Positions 42,069 through 51,877 of a stretch of 64,000 nt of DNA are shown here, one piece after another. The position numbers and the translations under genes are program-made. The stretch comes from Flexilinea flocculi (GTDB lineage: Bacteria; Chloroflexota; Anaerolineae; Anaerolineales; Anaerolineaceae), in assembly GCF_001192795.1 (NCBI RefSeq), contig NZ_DF968181.1, positions 1,045,101 to 1,109,100 on the forward strand. The letters are read 5' to 3'. A model generated the notes under the pieces. It saw nothing but the letters and a program-made list of their open reading frames with translations. It was not told the DNA's origin and made no database searches. Within the stretch, counting starts at the first letter, position 1; every line of letters begins with the position of its first letter.

Positions 42069-43352
42069 TTATTTCAATTCCCCTAATTTTTCCCAATAAG
42101 GTTCTTCCGCTGAGGATTCCTCTTTATATCGATAGATTGGTTCAAAATATACGTCACCGTTCTTCAAATCCTTGGACACATTGGATATGGCAATCACCCG
42201 GCGAACTTCGTGACGGATACCGATCTGTACCAGCAAATCAACCGCATCACAAATCATCTGATTGGCTTCGTGTGGCTTTACTCCAGCATCCGCGCCCATG
42301 ATCGTTGCGAGCCTCCGGGCAGCTTCACGCGGACTGTCCGCATGGAAGGTACAAGCTCCACTGTGGCCTGTCATCAAGGCCCGGAACAAACTCATGGCAG
42401 CCACGCCATCACGCACCTCTCCAATGACCAGATAATCAGGCGACATTCTCATAGCATCATCGACTCCGTCTGCCAGGGTATACGGCCTGACGTCCGTGCC
42501 AATCGCCTGTGGGCGGGCTTCCACCGTCTGGACGGTTGGACGATCCACCCAGATTTCCTCTGGGTCTTCGATCTTCACGATGCGCCAGATTGTAGGCAAG
42601 AAATTGCATAATGCACTAAGCAGAGTAGTCTTTCCGGTTCGGGTTCCTCCGGAAATCAGGATGCGGGATCCTTTCTCCATGGCCTGACGAAGAACCTCCA
42701 TCATTTCGGAACTCATCATTCCACGCTCTAATAACCACTCTGGTTTGACCGGCTTTTGTTCATAAAGACGGATATTGATAGAAGGATTACGACCTGGCGG
42801 TGCAATGACTGGATGAAGCGCCTTGATCCGTCCACCACCTGGATTATGTGTCGTTGCCGGCAGTTTGGCATTGATACTTGGGTTGGTCTCATTCAGAGTT
42901 TTGTTTTGCGGACCAATCAAGCGATCCAACACACGCCAGATTTCACCTGGTTCAGGCCGCAGTTCGATGGTCTCCCAACGGACCGAACCTTTACGCATGA
43001 TTTGAAGAAGACCGCTGGAGTAAATGGTGATTTCAGAGATATCTGTGCGAGCCGGCGGCAAAAGCAAATCTAAAAAACCCAATCCCAATATCCGCCGGGT
43101 GAGTTCCTCAGCAATGGTAGCTTCCTGAAGGGCACCAGGGCGGCAGTTGCGTTTTCTTAGCGCCGCAGCTATCTGTGCCTCGACTCGCTCCCGAATGCGC
43201 TGCCGGTCGGTTTCATTTGGACTCTGAAGAACAGAAGTTGGGAAATCATGGTTGATCAGATCGATCACCTCGTTGAAAACTTCAGACCGGATAGATTCGT
43301 CCAGTTTATTCCCGTTCGTGGCAGTATCGTACAAACCTAATATTCCCGGCAT
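42069..43352 (-). CDS. cpaF: CpaF/TadA-family secretion ATPase
   Basis: A 427-residue VirB11/CpaF ATPase. Walker A is GGTRTGKTT (~residues 216-224), Walker B-like LVIGEVRDG (~294), His box GHSGACTFHADS. The N-terminal domain (VEAQIAAALRKRN) precedes it. It is the last gene of the minus-strand conjugation operon and would power pilus or DNA-secretion movements. CpaF belongs to Tad pili; here it may serve the VirB11 role next to a VirB4-like ATPase. Confidence 0.9.
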   Translation of the reverse strand: MPGILGLYDTATNGNKLDESIRSEVFNEVIDLINHDFPTSVLQSPNETDRQRIRERVEAQIAAALRKRNCRPGALQEATIAEELTRRILGLGFLDLLLPPARTDISEITIYSSGLLQIMRKGSVRWETIELRPEPGEIWRVLDRLIGPQNKTLNETNPSINAKLPATTHNPGGGRIKALHPVIAPPGRNPSINIRLYEQKPVKPEWLLERGMMSSEMMEVLRQAMEKGSRILISGGTRTGKTTLLSALCNFLPTIWRIVKIEDPEEIWVDRPTVQTVEARPQAIGTDVRPYTLADGVDDAMRMSPDYLVIGEVRDGVAAMSLFRALMTGHSGACTFHADSPREAARRLATIMGADAGVKPHEANQMICDAVDLLVQIGIRHEVRRVIAISNVSKDLKNGDVYFEPIYRYKEESSAEEPYWEKLGELK

Positions 43353-43405
43353 AGGTAACCTCCAACATTAGAAACTTTTCCTACTCAAGAGACAAAAATG
43401 TTATT

Positions 43406-44719
43406 CTACGTAAATCGTATTTTGGGTAGTCGCAAAATACCCTTTTTCCCATCCGCACGCGCAAGATTGTTTTCCACCAAGGGAAATAAAGTGTTGATGA
43501 TGGCGCGGATCCCTTTGGCAAACTCATCCCCTCGCGTCACCGGCATCAAGCCATCATCTTGTGCCTGAGGAACACCGGGATCAAAAGGTACAATGGCTGC
43601 GATGGGTGGAGCCCACCCCAAGGATTTGGAAAGCTCTTCCTGGAATAATCGGGGGGTAAAGCTGCTGCGATCAGAAGTTTGGTTTAGAACCAGGTAAATC
43701 GAATCTCGGGCCAGGCGTTTCTCACTTTTTAAGCCGGTTAACAATAAGGTGAGGGTGTGGCGAATCGCAGTTAAGTCAGCCAGAGTAGGTCTGGCAACGA
43801 TCAAGGCATAATTGGCAAAGATGATTGAATGCATCATCCACAAATCTTCTGTGGTTGGCACATCCATGACAATAGCGGCATAGCGACCATCTTCAGAGTC
43901 AATCAGCATCCCATTAATGCTGCCTTCTCCAGTTCCTTTACTTGAGCTTTCAAGAATGTGCATGTATTCCAGGGAGGATTCTGGCGCTAGCAAGATCTCT
44001 AAATTTTCCTTGCGTTGGATTGCAGCCTGAAAAGCTGCCTTGCCCGGACGATCAAAGTATTCGGTTAAATTAGGGACATACCGTAATCCTAAATGGGGCG
44101 CAGCAGCTGGTGGCAACCCCATGGACACCAGCAACGTTTTCACGCTGAGGCGGACAGATAATTCATAAGCCAGGTTTTCAGCAATGGTTGAGCAACCAGG
44201 CCCACCCGCGTGCGATAGGACAGCGATCCTTTTCGTGCCGGTGATGTACGCAGATGTTCCGCTGTTGGAATAGCCGGATACCCCTTGCTGCATAGGTGCA
44301 GCTTGAGTCAGGCTTGCCCGGGCTGTCATCGCAGCACCATAAGCAGCCTGGATGATCTCAGTCCAGTTAACCGGCGCGACGAAAACGCCACGCACAGTAT
44401 CCACTTTGGTAAAAGCTCCCTGAAAATCCTTTTGGGCCAAAGGCAGTACTACAATCGCAATGCCGCGCCAGGCTGAAATTTTCTGAAGGGAACGAATCAG
44501 GGTATCCGGATCAGGGGCGATATCTGTTTGGACGATCACCAGATCCGGCCGCAGGTTGTTCAAGTTCGTCTCGAACATGGACCATTGAGCGGCGTGACCT
44601 GAGATCATAAAGCGTTGGTCTGCCAGGATCGGCTGCTGCATCTGGTAGTAAACAACATCATGACCGGCTCCTGCCAGCATGACGGTGATTTTATTGGTTT
44701 GGTAAGCGTTATCGCTCAT
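43406..44719 (-). CDS. cpaE: TadZ/CpaE-like protein
   Basis: A 437-residue protein with an N-terminal receiver-like fold (residues ~10-140; LRPDLVIVQTDIAPD) and a MinD/ArsA-type ATPase-like fold after ~165. The P-loop is SHAGGPGCST; the deviant Walker Lys of MinD (KGGxGK) is missing, so nucleotide binding or hydrolysis may be lost. TadZ/CpaE localises the Tad machine at the pole. It is separated from cpaF by 53 bp and from cpaB by 6 bp. Confidence 0.82.
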   Translation of the reverse strand: MSDNAYQTNKITVMLAGAGHDVVYYQMQQPILADQRFMISGHAAQWSMFETNLNNLRPDLVIVQTDIAPDPDTLIRSLQKISAWRGIAIVVLPLAQKDFQGAFTKVDTVRGVFVAPVNWTEIIQAAYGAAMTARASLTQAAPMQQGVSGYSNSGTSAYITGTKRIAVLSHAGGPGCSTIAENLAYELSVRLSVKTLLVSMGLPPAAAPHLGLRYVPNLTEYFDRPGKAAFQAAIQRKENLEILLAPESSLEYMHILESSSKGTGEGSINGMLIDSEDGRYAAIVMDVPTTEDLWMMHSIIFANYALIVARPTLADLTAIRHTLTLLLTGLKSEKRLARDSIYLVLNQTSDRSSFTPRLFQEELSKSLGWAPPIAAIVPFDPGVPQAQDDGLMPVTRGDEFAKGIRAIINTLFPLVENNLARADGKKGILRLPKIRFT

Positions 44720-44725
44720 TGTGAC

Positions 44726-45631
44726 CTATTTCTTTCGATAATCGTTCATCTCGTTATACAACTCACCCAGATTGAGGGTAATCACGTCCGCAACATCCAA
44801 CGCCAACCCTGAGGTTGGTTCCAAGGCAAGGTGAATAATGCCATATTGGTCGAGAGCAGCCAGCAAGGTTGCCGGATCAACCTTGAATCCTGGAGTTACC
44901 TCGATCAACCCCGTGGGAACATCCAGAACGATCACACTACCTTCCTGAGCTGACATGCTTGTTCGAGCAGAGGAAAACAACTCTTCTTCACTGGCACCGG
45001 CAGGAACCTCTTCATAACGAAACGATTGAGGCACTAAAAGAACTCGCACACCTGTGATTGCCAACCGAGCGAGAGGAGAAGCCGGCGGAGCGGGGGTAGG
45101 AGTTGGGGTAGGTGTTGCGGTCACGCCAGGAGTGAGGGAAACAATGGGTGAAGTAAATTCAGCAATCGGCGCTGTGAACACAGAGGTGGTACTCTCCTTG
45201 AGAATATCTGGGGAAATCATACCAATCACCGTAACGGTCTGTCCTGGACGAAGTAAGCCAGCCACACCGCTGGCCAGGTCGACATGGATCGCCAGAGCAA
45301 CATGCCCTTCTGGAAGTTCAGCAGGAATACCTGCACTGGCAATCTCTCCCAAAACAGAGGCAACGATCAGATCCCCCGGAGCTCGTCCTACAGCCAGGAT
45401 CTTCCCGGTCACATCTTCAATTTTTGAAGTTGCATCCGCAGGTTTAGCTCCCATCGGGATGGTGCGCAACTCGACCAATTGGTCAGTCAGAACGGTTCCA
45501 GGGGCGATGGCGACTTTAGCGATCACCACCTGGGTTGGACGGATCACCCCGTTCAAAAGAGCGATCACAAGCAAACCGATGACAACAGCAAGTACAATTG
45601 CGGCAATGGGGGAACGTTTTTTTGTTTGCAT
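44726..45631 (-). CDS. cpaB: CpaB/RcpC-family pilus assembly protein
   Basis: A 301-residue protein with an N-terminal membrane anchor (PIAAIVLAVVIGLLVIALLNG) and a SAF domain (VVIAKVAIAPGTVLTDQLVE). A Pro/Thr-rich linker (VTATPTPTPTPAPP) separates it from the C-terminal part. RcpC/CpaB proteins act in the periplasmic/extracellular part of Tad systems. It lies 6 bp upstream of the TadZ-like gene. Confidence 0.88.
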   Translation of the reverse strand: MQTKKRSPIAAIVLAVVIGLLVIALLNGVIRPTQVVIAKVAIAPGTVLTDQLVELRTIPMGAKPADATSKIEDVTGKILAVGRAPGDLIVASVLGEIASAGIPAELPEGHVALAIHVDLASGVAGLLRPGQTVTVIGMISPDILKESTTSVFTAPIAEFTSPIVSLTPGVTATPTPTPTPAPPASPLARLAITGVRVLLVPQSFRYEEVPAGASEEELFSSARTSMSAQEGSVIVLDVPTGLIEVTPGFKVDPATLLAALDQYGIIHLALEPTSGLALDVADVITLNLGELYNEMNDYRKK

Positions 45632-45690
45632 GAATTATTCTTTCTCCTTTTTAAAAAACCATTGGATTCAGTATGCCCCGACGCGAAGCG

Positions 45691-48600
45691 TCAGTGGGAT
45701 CGATTGGTCGCCAAGATGTCAGAAGCTGTCCGTTCCAGGGAAACAGTTCCCAATTCCTGGGTAATCTCGAGGTCAGAGGGTTCATTACTACGGATGATCA
45801 TTGGGCGGACTAACACTGGTTCCAGCCAGAATACATCATCGCTGTAACCCAACTTGGCAATCGCATACGTACGCGGAATGCGCGCCAGGTAGCGTTTGTA
45901 TTCGGTATTGACCAACCCTTTTTCGGAGCGGCCTAAATGTGGCAAGATCAAATCCCGATCTTTGGGATCTTTGGTTTGGAACACAAATACATTCGCACAG
46001 GAGGATAGGATGCCTGAGGGTAACTCGCTTACGGTTTGAGCCATCAGATGCAGAAAAACGTTGTATTTTCTTCCGTCACGCCACATCGTTTGAAAAAGAT
46101 GGCTGACCGGGTTACCCGACTCTCCTGATCCCTGATCAGAAGCGGCTCCACCTGAGACGCCAGTTAGGACTTTATTCGCTTCTTCAAAGAAGATTTGCAT
46201 GGGTGGGAAATGTTTGCCGCCCAAAGCTTCGCGCCGGCGGGTGACCGCATCCGAATACAATATGCTGGCCAATAATGAGAGCAATGCTGCTTTGGAGTAT
46301 TCATCCATTTCAGCGCCACCTTCGATGACAATGACTCCCCAGGGATTTTCAGCGCTGCCCATCAATCCCAAATCTTCCACACCGGTTCCACTGGCTGAAG
46401 ATCCATATTGCTTTGCCATATGTCCTTCGGAGAACTGCTCCAATCGAAGGAGAACACCCTCCAGACTGGTACGACTTACCTGATCACGTTCAAGCTTCTC
46501 TTTGTAGGTCCGCAGACGATCAACCCATTTGGAAACATCCAATTTCCGACTACGATAGACAGCTAGAGCTTGTAGTTCGGAAGGCGAGAGACTTTCTAAT
46601 AAGGTTCCAGGATGAAGGTCATCCAGAGTCTCACCAAGACTCTGACGCTCATAGCGGATTAACTCCACTTCATGTTCATCCTGAAGATGTCCTAAGGGAC
46701 CATTCTGCAGCTTGGGATCGCCGGTCAGAACGCCTGCCTCATAATACAATTCGGTTAGCGCACGGCGCATGAAACCCAATTGTCTGGCTCCCATCCTGCC
46801 AGCATTCGCAAATAGCTCAGCCACCATGCTGCGGTAGCGACCGGGTTCTATCCTTTTCGGTACTTGCAGGATATTCCACCGGAGAGGGCGAGGGGAACCG
46901 GGGTAGAGCTGACGGATATCCACATGTCCAAGACTGTCTTCTGAACTTATCGGCCCCACGCCTGGCCAGTTCAAAGCTTTACGCCAGCCCTGTCCGAAAT
47001 CCAGCACAATGGTGCGGTAATGCCAGAAACGGGTCGTCTCATAAGCCAGGCGTTCAGCAGCGATGGATTTTCCAAAACCGGTGTCCCCGACAAATGCAGT
47101 ATGAAAATGGCGGTCTGGTGATAACTTTAGAAAAGTATCTGTTAATAGACCTGTTTCACTCGACCACTGCCGGGCGAGGGTGATATTCCCAGGCATATCC
47201 GGATAAAAAGCAAATGCTGGGGTTTCTTCCTGGGTGGTGAGAGCTGATCCCTGCTCGAACATGCCTGGAGCGGTATAAGCTGCCACCTGAAGCATAGTGA
47301 GTAAGGTTGAATCTGCATACCCACTCATTGCCTCTGGAATCGTCTCGATGCGGGTCGATGGGGTGAACGCACGGGCATGTAAGCCGATATAAGCCTGTTC
47401 CGGATCGGTTAACGCACGGGTTTGCACACCTGCGACGACATCCTCGGTTCCATGAAACGCTTCTGGGATGAGCCCCATCATCGCCTGAATGCCTTGTTCG
47501 CTGGTGGCCAAAGCATACAAATCTGTATAAAAAGCGCCTTCCCGACTGGCAATATCCAGTAACTTGCGTTGAGTTCGCATGATATCCGTAAGGAGGATAT
47601 AAGGATCATCCTGCCATTGATAAGCGTTTGAAAGCGAGAAAGAAGGAGCTACACCAACACTCATCCCAGCGCTTATTCCGCGTCCAATACTTTGCCCCAA
47701 GCCAACTCCATCGGTCTCAGATCGAGCTGTGCTTTTTGTATCTGCATGGCTCTGGGTGGTAGAGGTACTGTTGGTGTCAGCCACTGAATCCGTCTCAGAT
47801 CCAGAGGTTGTCCAAGCTTCCGACTGCGTGGATGAATGGCTTTGGGAAGTCGTATTCGATTGGCTCTGAGTAGTACTCTGCGAAACGGTGTCTGCCTGGC
47901 TGTGTGTGGACGAATGCATGCTCGAATCGGAAGATCCGCTACTGACGACCACACCATCTGCTGAACCCCAGTTCGCATTGCCCCCTACATTGGCCGACAA
48001 ACCTACGCCGGCTGGAGCAATGCTCCCACCCACACCGCCATTTACGCCATAGGAGGAGCTATCCGTATGGGAGTTCGCTACACCGGACGAATCGGAGTGG
48101 GACGTTCCATCGGTTACTGCTGTTCCTTCGGTATGAGCTGTCCCTTGACTGACTGCAGTTCCAACCGTGGAAGACGAATCAATCGTATCGGTTTCGGAGA
48201 TTCCAACCGTGTGCGCCCAACCGCGAGTGCTGGCATGACCCGTGGTGTGCGCCTGGCCCTCTGAATTTGCGACGCCATCTGTGGCAGCTTCACCCTGGGT
48301 GACGCCGCTCGAATGGTTTGTGCCATAGGACCTGGATGCGTTTTCAGCGAGTCCCCCAGTCAAAATGGCCGGCAGGCTGATTCCAAACGAAGCAGCCCGG
48401 GTTCCCAACTGACGGGAAGCGTAAACGGAGGTATCTTCCAACATACCAGCCAACATGCGGGTAATATCTTCAAGGCGAACATGATTTGTGAGCAGCATCA
48501 ACAAGAACTCTTCTTCCAGGCTGCTCATACCGCGAAAGAGCAGTTCATTCTGTTGAATGGAATATTGTTGTGCACCCTGACTTCCAGACACTAATGGATC

Positions 48601-49185
48601 ACGCAGCGAAGAATCTCCACCGCGGGCGTTTTCACGTGGATCTGGATGCCCGACAGCCACAATGGCATAAGGCATCTGCTCCAGAGCACGCGCTAACCAT
48701 TGAGCCACTTCAGTTGAAAGTGGTTCAAGGCGGATTTGACGGTAAGCACCCACCAATCCGGCTCGTAAGGCAGATAGATCACGTAAAGAACGCTGGATAG
48801 CTTCATCTTTCTTTGGCGAAAACGCAGCGACTCCATAGCATTGAACAATTCCAACATTGGGGTTCTTAAAAACGCCGGCAGCCAGATAAACCAGATCCAC
48901 TTGAGCGCCATATAAACCACGCAAGACCGTACGCATCTTCTGTAGGAGCCCAGCATCCCGGCGAGCTTCCAGAGAGATGTATCGTAATTGCAGTAGCCGG
49001 ACCGCCCGGTATCCCTGATATTCCCGCGCACCTTCCCGCTCTGTGACACGAAAGACCAGATAGTCCAGCTCATTTCGGTCGTTGAAATGTAGCTCTGTGC
49101 CTTCCACTTCCAGGTCATTTGGAATGGAGAGAGGGTCATCTGTTCTCAGCCATGGTATTTTTTCGGTCAGTTTTCCAATAATCAT
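45691..49185 (-). CDS. VirB4/TraC-like conjugation ATPase with Ser/Thr-rich insert
   Basis: About 1164 residues from ATG 49185, which has GGAGA 10 nt upstream (49224 is an alternative start). The N-terminal ~280 residues are a divergent VirB4-like domain. Residues ~285-515 are a long low-complexity stretch rich in Ser, Thr, Gly, His and Gln. The C-terminal motor has Walker A VGDTGFGKS (~695-703), IVLDFGQGW, and Walker B MQIFFEEANKV (~995-1005). VirB4-type ATPases energise type IV secretion. The insert is unusual for the family. The protein is central to the conjugation operon. Confidence 0.82.
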   Translation of the reverse strand: MIIGKLTEKIPWLRTDDPLSIPNDLEVEGTELHFNDRNELDYLVFRVTEREGAREYQGYRAVRLLQLRYISLEARRDAGLLQKMRTVLRGLYGAQVDLVYLAAGVFKNPNVGIVQCYGVAAFSPKKDEAIQRSLRDLSALRAGLVGAYRQIRLEPLSTEVAQWLARALEQMPYAIVAVGHPDPRENARGGDSSLRDPLVSGSQGAQQYSIQQNELLFRGMSSLEEEFLLMLLTNHVRLEDITRMLAGMLEDTSVYASRQLGTRAASFGISLPAILTGGLAENASRSYGTNHSSGVTQGEAATDGVANSEGQAHTTGHASTRGWAHTVGISETDTIDSSSTVGTAVSQGTAHTEGTAVTDGTSHSDSSGVANSHTDSSSYGVNGGVGGSIAPAGVGLSANVGGNANWGSADGVVVSSGSSDSSMHSSTHSQADTVSQSTTQSQSNTTSQSHSSTQSEAWTTSGSETDSVADTNSTSTTQSHADTKSTARSETDGVGLGQSIGRGISAGMSVGVAPSFSLSNAYQWQDDPYILLTDIMRTQRKLLDIASREGAFYTDLYALATSEQGIQAMMGLIPEAFHGTEDVVAGVQTRALTDPEQAYIGLHARAFTPSTRIETIPEAMSGYADSTLLTMLQVAAYTAPGMFEQGSALTTQEETPAFAFYPDMPGNITLARQWSSETGLLTDTFLKLSPDRHFHTAFVGDTGFGKSIAAERLAYETTRFWHYRTIVLDFGQGWRKALNWPGVGPISSEDSLGHVDIRQLYPGSPRPLRWNILQVPKRIEPGRYRSMVAELFANAGRMGARQLGFMRRALTELYYEAGVLTGDPKLQNGPLGHLQDEHEVELIRYERQSLGETLDDLHPGTLLESLSPSELQALAVYRSRKLDVSKWVDRLRTYKEKLERDQVSRTSLEGVLLRLEQFSEGHMAKQYGSSASGTGVEDLGLMGSAENPWGVIVIEGGAEMDEYSKAALLSLLASILYSDAVTRRREALGGKHFPPMQIFFEEANKVLTGVSGGAASDQGSGESGNPVSHLFQTMWRDGRKYNVFLHLMAQTVSELPSGILSSCANVFVFQTKDPKDRDLILPHLGRSEKGLVNTEYKRYLARIPRTYAIAKLGYSDDVFWLEPVLVRPMIIRSNEPSDLEITQELGTVSLERTASDILATNRSH

Positions 49186-49292
49186 CGTTCTCTTATCTCC
49201 GTACTTGGCGTTCTGCCTCATCAATTCGCCAACTTAACCAGCTGGTGAATTCGTGAGGCTGCTCTTGCTTGCGCAAGAGAAGCCCTGGATTG

Positions 49293-49625
49293 CTATTGCT
49301 TCACTGTTTCCCACCAGATTGCATCAACTACCTCATTCGTATTTGGTTCGACAACCACCACCTGTGGTGAACGCTGGCGATGGGGAGATGATGCTCGCTG
49401 GTCTTCACGAGTTGCGGAACGTTGCTCAAATGTTTCTTGTGGGTAATCTTCATTCCCTTTTTCACTTCTCTTTTCGGAAGTATTCCAAGGTCGAAGCCGG
49501 AACAAGAGACTCATCTGGGCAATTAGCGCCGCAAATGCAGTGATGATGAGGACGCCTGCCATCAGGATGATCATGGCGATCACGCCTAAAGCAGGTCCGC
49601 GCAGCAAATCCATCAGTTGTGACAT
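49293..49625 (-). CDS. Small membrane protein, 110 aa
   Basis: GGAGG precedes the ATG at 49625. One long hydrophobic helix (GVIAMIILMAGVLIITAFAALIAQMSLLF) is followed by a charged, disordered cytoplasmic tail ending VVDAIWWETVKQ. It lies just upstream of the VirB4-like gene. Small membrane proteins between pilus and ATPase genes often are structural parts of the secretion channel; its family is not recognised. The 133-bp gap to the next gene holds a TCCGACGTT motif. Confidence 0.68.
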   Translation of the reverse strand: MSQLMDLLRGPALGVIAMIILMAGVLIITAFAALIAQMSLLFRLRPWNTSEKRSEKGNEDYPQETFEQRSATREDQRASSPHRQRSPQVVVVEPNTNEVVDAIWWETVKQ

Positions 49626-49758
49626 ATTGACCTCCAATCGTTGAAATAGAATCTGGCGTTAATCAAGAATTTCCGACGTTCATAAGACTCTCACCTAAAA
49701 AGGTAGAGTAATAAATCAAGCAAGCTCACGATTTTGTGTGCTGGTTTCATCTATCACC

Positions 49759-50442
49759 CTATCTTCTGGTTCTATAGCGATTGATCAACTCACTTGCACC
49801 TGCCAATGGATTGACCAACGACATCGGATTGATCAGAACTTGCTGCAGCAACATGGCAAAATAACCTAACGGGATCACCAACCATAAAGCCCAAAGAATG
49901 ATCGTAGTTACATTTCCGCGTGTATTCGCAATCACAGCTGATGCGCTTTCAGATGTCCCTATCAGTGCAGCCCATTGATCTGCTGATAATTGAGCGGTGT
50001 ATGCCAGGTAAAGCCGGCTTCCGATGACGGCCAGGGAATAAATAGCAATTCCCGATTTCATATTCCACAAAAGGGTATGTTCCTGCATGTGCACCAGTAA
50101 GAGGATGATTGTGCCAGCGATCCACATCGCTGCACCCAGCCAGGGGACCGGTGCTCCCATCCCCCATTGGCTAATTACCCACAGCACCAGAATAATCGCC
50201 GTCGTGATTTGAGCTGTGTATAAATCCGGAGTAGTTGCTTCCCGCCCACTTCGTCCAGGTCGGAAAGCTGCTCTGGATTGCACACGTTGATCCACAAAAC
50301 GGATGATCAACCCTGCGCAAAGAATACTTACCAGAGCAGCTCCAGATTCGCCAAGCCAGTAAACGGTTGCGAGAACACCGTTCAACAGGTAAGTAGGCAG
50401 AGCGGCGAGAAAATCTCCAAAGACGACAAAATAATCTGTCAT
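49759..50442 (-). CDS. Polytopic membrane protein, 227 aa (VirB6-like position)
   Basis: About five hydrophobic helices, a short periplasmic loop with AYTAQLSADQW, and a basic C-terminus (LINRYRTRR). In conjugation operons a multi-helix membrane protein near VirB4 is commonly the VirB6/TrbL-type channel protein, but I see no specific motif, so that assignment is by position only. AAGGAGG precedes the ATG. Confidence 0.65.
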   Translation of the reverse strand: MTDYFVVFGDFLAALPTYLLNGVLATVYWLGESGAALVSILCAGLIIRFVDQRVQSRAAFRPGRSGREATTPDLYTAQITTAIILVLWVISQWGMGAPVPWLGAAMWIAGTIILLLVHMQEHTLLWNMKSGIAIYSLAVIGSRLYLAYTAQLSADQWAALIGTSESASAVIANTRGNVTTIILWALWLVIPLGYFAMLLQQVLINPMSLVNPLAGASELINRYRTRR

Positions 50443-50456
50443 GAACTAATGCCTCC

Positions 50457-50576
50457 TTACTTGTCATAATCGTTTCGTGGACACCACAACCCAATCACCA
50501 GTAATAAATAGATGACGGCCATGAAACCCAGGACGACTGTCAGCAACACACCAACCGCAATCGATAAAATCTGCAT
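50457..50576 (-). CDS. Small membrane protein, 39 aa
   Basis: A short gene starting MQILSIAVGVLLTVVLGFM with one long hydrophobic helix and a WCPRNDYDK tail. AAAGG precedes the ATG and its stop lies 14 nt before the next start. It fills the gap between two membrane/exported genes of the operon, which supports it as real. Confidence 0.65.
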   Translation of the reverse strand: MQILSIAVGVLLTVVLGFMAVIYLLLVIGLWCPRNDYDK

Positions 50577-50584
50577 TTTGACCT

Positions 50585-51877
50585 TTATGGCACCAGCGCC
50601 GGAAGAGCCACATATACTTGCATCGTTCCAACAATCCCTACTCGCCTCGGTTGGGTGATTGGAACTCCGCGGAAGCGAGTGCCCGTGGTCACTACGTCCA
50701 TTCGCAAGTTGAAGGTTCCTGGATCTGCAAATGGAACACGGAGTGCCTGACCAGTAGCAGTGCAGGTGCCGCCACCATCACATCCGCCTGTCCATGAACC
50801 AATTCCGGGAATCAGGGTGAAATTTGCCTGGTGGACGAAGGCTTCATAATGGGTTTGCCCTAATCTACCTGTGATCCAATCCTGGCTGGCACCATCCAAT
50901 GCTGCAGTAGCTTGCAGGGATGCTACCGCATCCGGTAGATGTTCTACATGTGTCCGGCATTCCTTGAATACCATTTCAGTATCTGAGACACCATCATTGA
51001 TAGCTGATCCAGCTCCGGTATTGCAATTGGCGGTTTCTCCGGAACTGGCTGAGCGGCAAACATCTCTTTCTTCATAAATCGGTTCATACCAGGTGAAAAT
51101 CACTGGAGGAACTGTCACCCTGACCTGGATATCTGCACCGCGGCGGTTTTCGGTATCTTGTCCCACAACCAGGGGATTGTTCGGCGCAGTTTTTTGAATG
51201 ACGAGGACAGGTTGTTGCATAGAAACCGTTGGGTCAGGACACTCCCTTGGGGGAGGAGGTGGGGTGACAATTCCCGAGCACCCCCCTGGAATGGCCGCAC
51301 AGTTTTGGGAACCATTCAAATACAACAAATACAACGAGCGGAGAGCGCCATCATTCCAAGTCATTTGAAGCAGGGTTGTGATGAATCCCCACCCGGAGAA
51401 ATAGGTCCACACATCTTGCAGACCATTGAGAACCGCTCCCCAGAATTGATCCGGGCTGGTGTACTCTGGATGTTCCGCCTGTACCTTGCTCCAATCCAGA
51501 TTGTCGCCGGCAACAAGCCCAAGAAAAGAGATCAGGCTGCCGTAACCATTTCCCAGTGATCCATAAGAGCCGGTCAAACCGCTTTCTTGGGGGTTCATGG
51601 CCATAAAAAATAACGTCGAGGCAGAGGGTAAGACAACGATATTCCCGCTGGGTGTTTGATAACGGTGATAATTTGCATCAAGATCAATAGACTGGCCAAA
51701 GGGCAGTTCAATTGACATCCAATCGGGGTGATCTGTGGTAACTCCCAGATCAATCAAATCAGGATTCAGATTTCCATCCGGCTGAAAAACTTCTGACCAG
51801 GGATCAGTACCCTGAGCATAAACAGCAGATGGTATTAGCAAGGTCAAGACGACAATAATCAGGAAAAATCTTTTCAC
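50585..51877 (-). CDS. Exported conjugation-operon protein, 430 aa
   Basis: A signal peptide (FFLIIVVLTLLIPSAVYA) precedes ~410 residues with a hydrophobic central part (LYLLYLNG), a proline run (TPPPPP), several Cys residues (CAAIPGGC, DVCRS, CNTG, CRTH, CDGGGTC), and a beta-rich C-terminus. Family unknown. It overlaps the previous gene's stop by 1 bp, so it is part of the transfer operon and is probably an outer or extracellular component. Confidence 0.7.
   Translation of the reverse strand: MKRFFLIIVVLTLLIPSAVYAQGTDPWSEVFQPDGNLNPDLIDLGVTTDHPDWMSIELPFGQSIDLDANYHRYQTPSGNIVVLPSASTLFFMAMNPQESGLTGSYGSLGNGYGSLISFLGLVAGDNLDWSKVQAEHPEYTSPDQFWGAVLNGLQDVWTYFSGWGFITTLLQMTWNDGALRSLYLLYLNGSQNCAAIPGGCSGIVTPPPPPRECPDPTVSMQQPVLVIQKTAPNNPLVVGQDTENRRGADIQVRVTVPPVIFTWYEPIYEERDVCRSASSGETANCNTGAGSAINDGVSDTEMVFKECRTHVEHLPDAVASLQATAALDGASQDWITGRLGQTHYEAFVHQANFTLIPGIGSWTGGCDGGGTCTATGQALRVPFADPGTFNLRMDVVTTGTRFRGVPITQPRRVGIVGTMQVYVALPALVP

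Noticed and set aside
45054-45764. 236-codon open frame on the plus strand
   Set aside because: It is antisense to cpaB and the VirB4-like gene and lacks a ribosome-binding site.
47670-48330. Apparent short tandem repeats, possible CRISPR or minisatellite
   Set aside because: The repeats are degenerate and follow codons of the Ser/Thr/Gly-rich insert in the ATPase; there is no constant repeat/spacer pattern.
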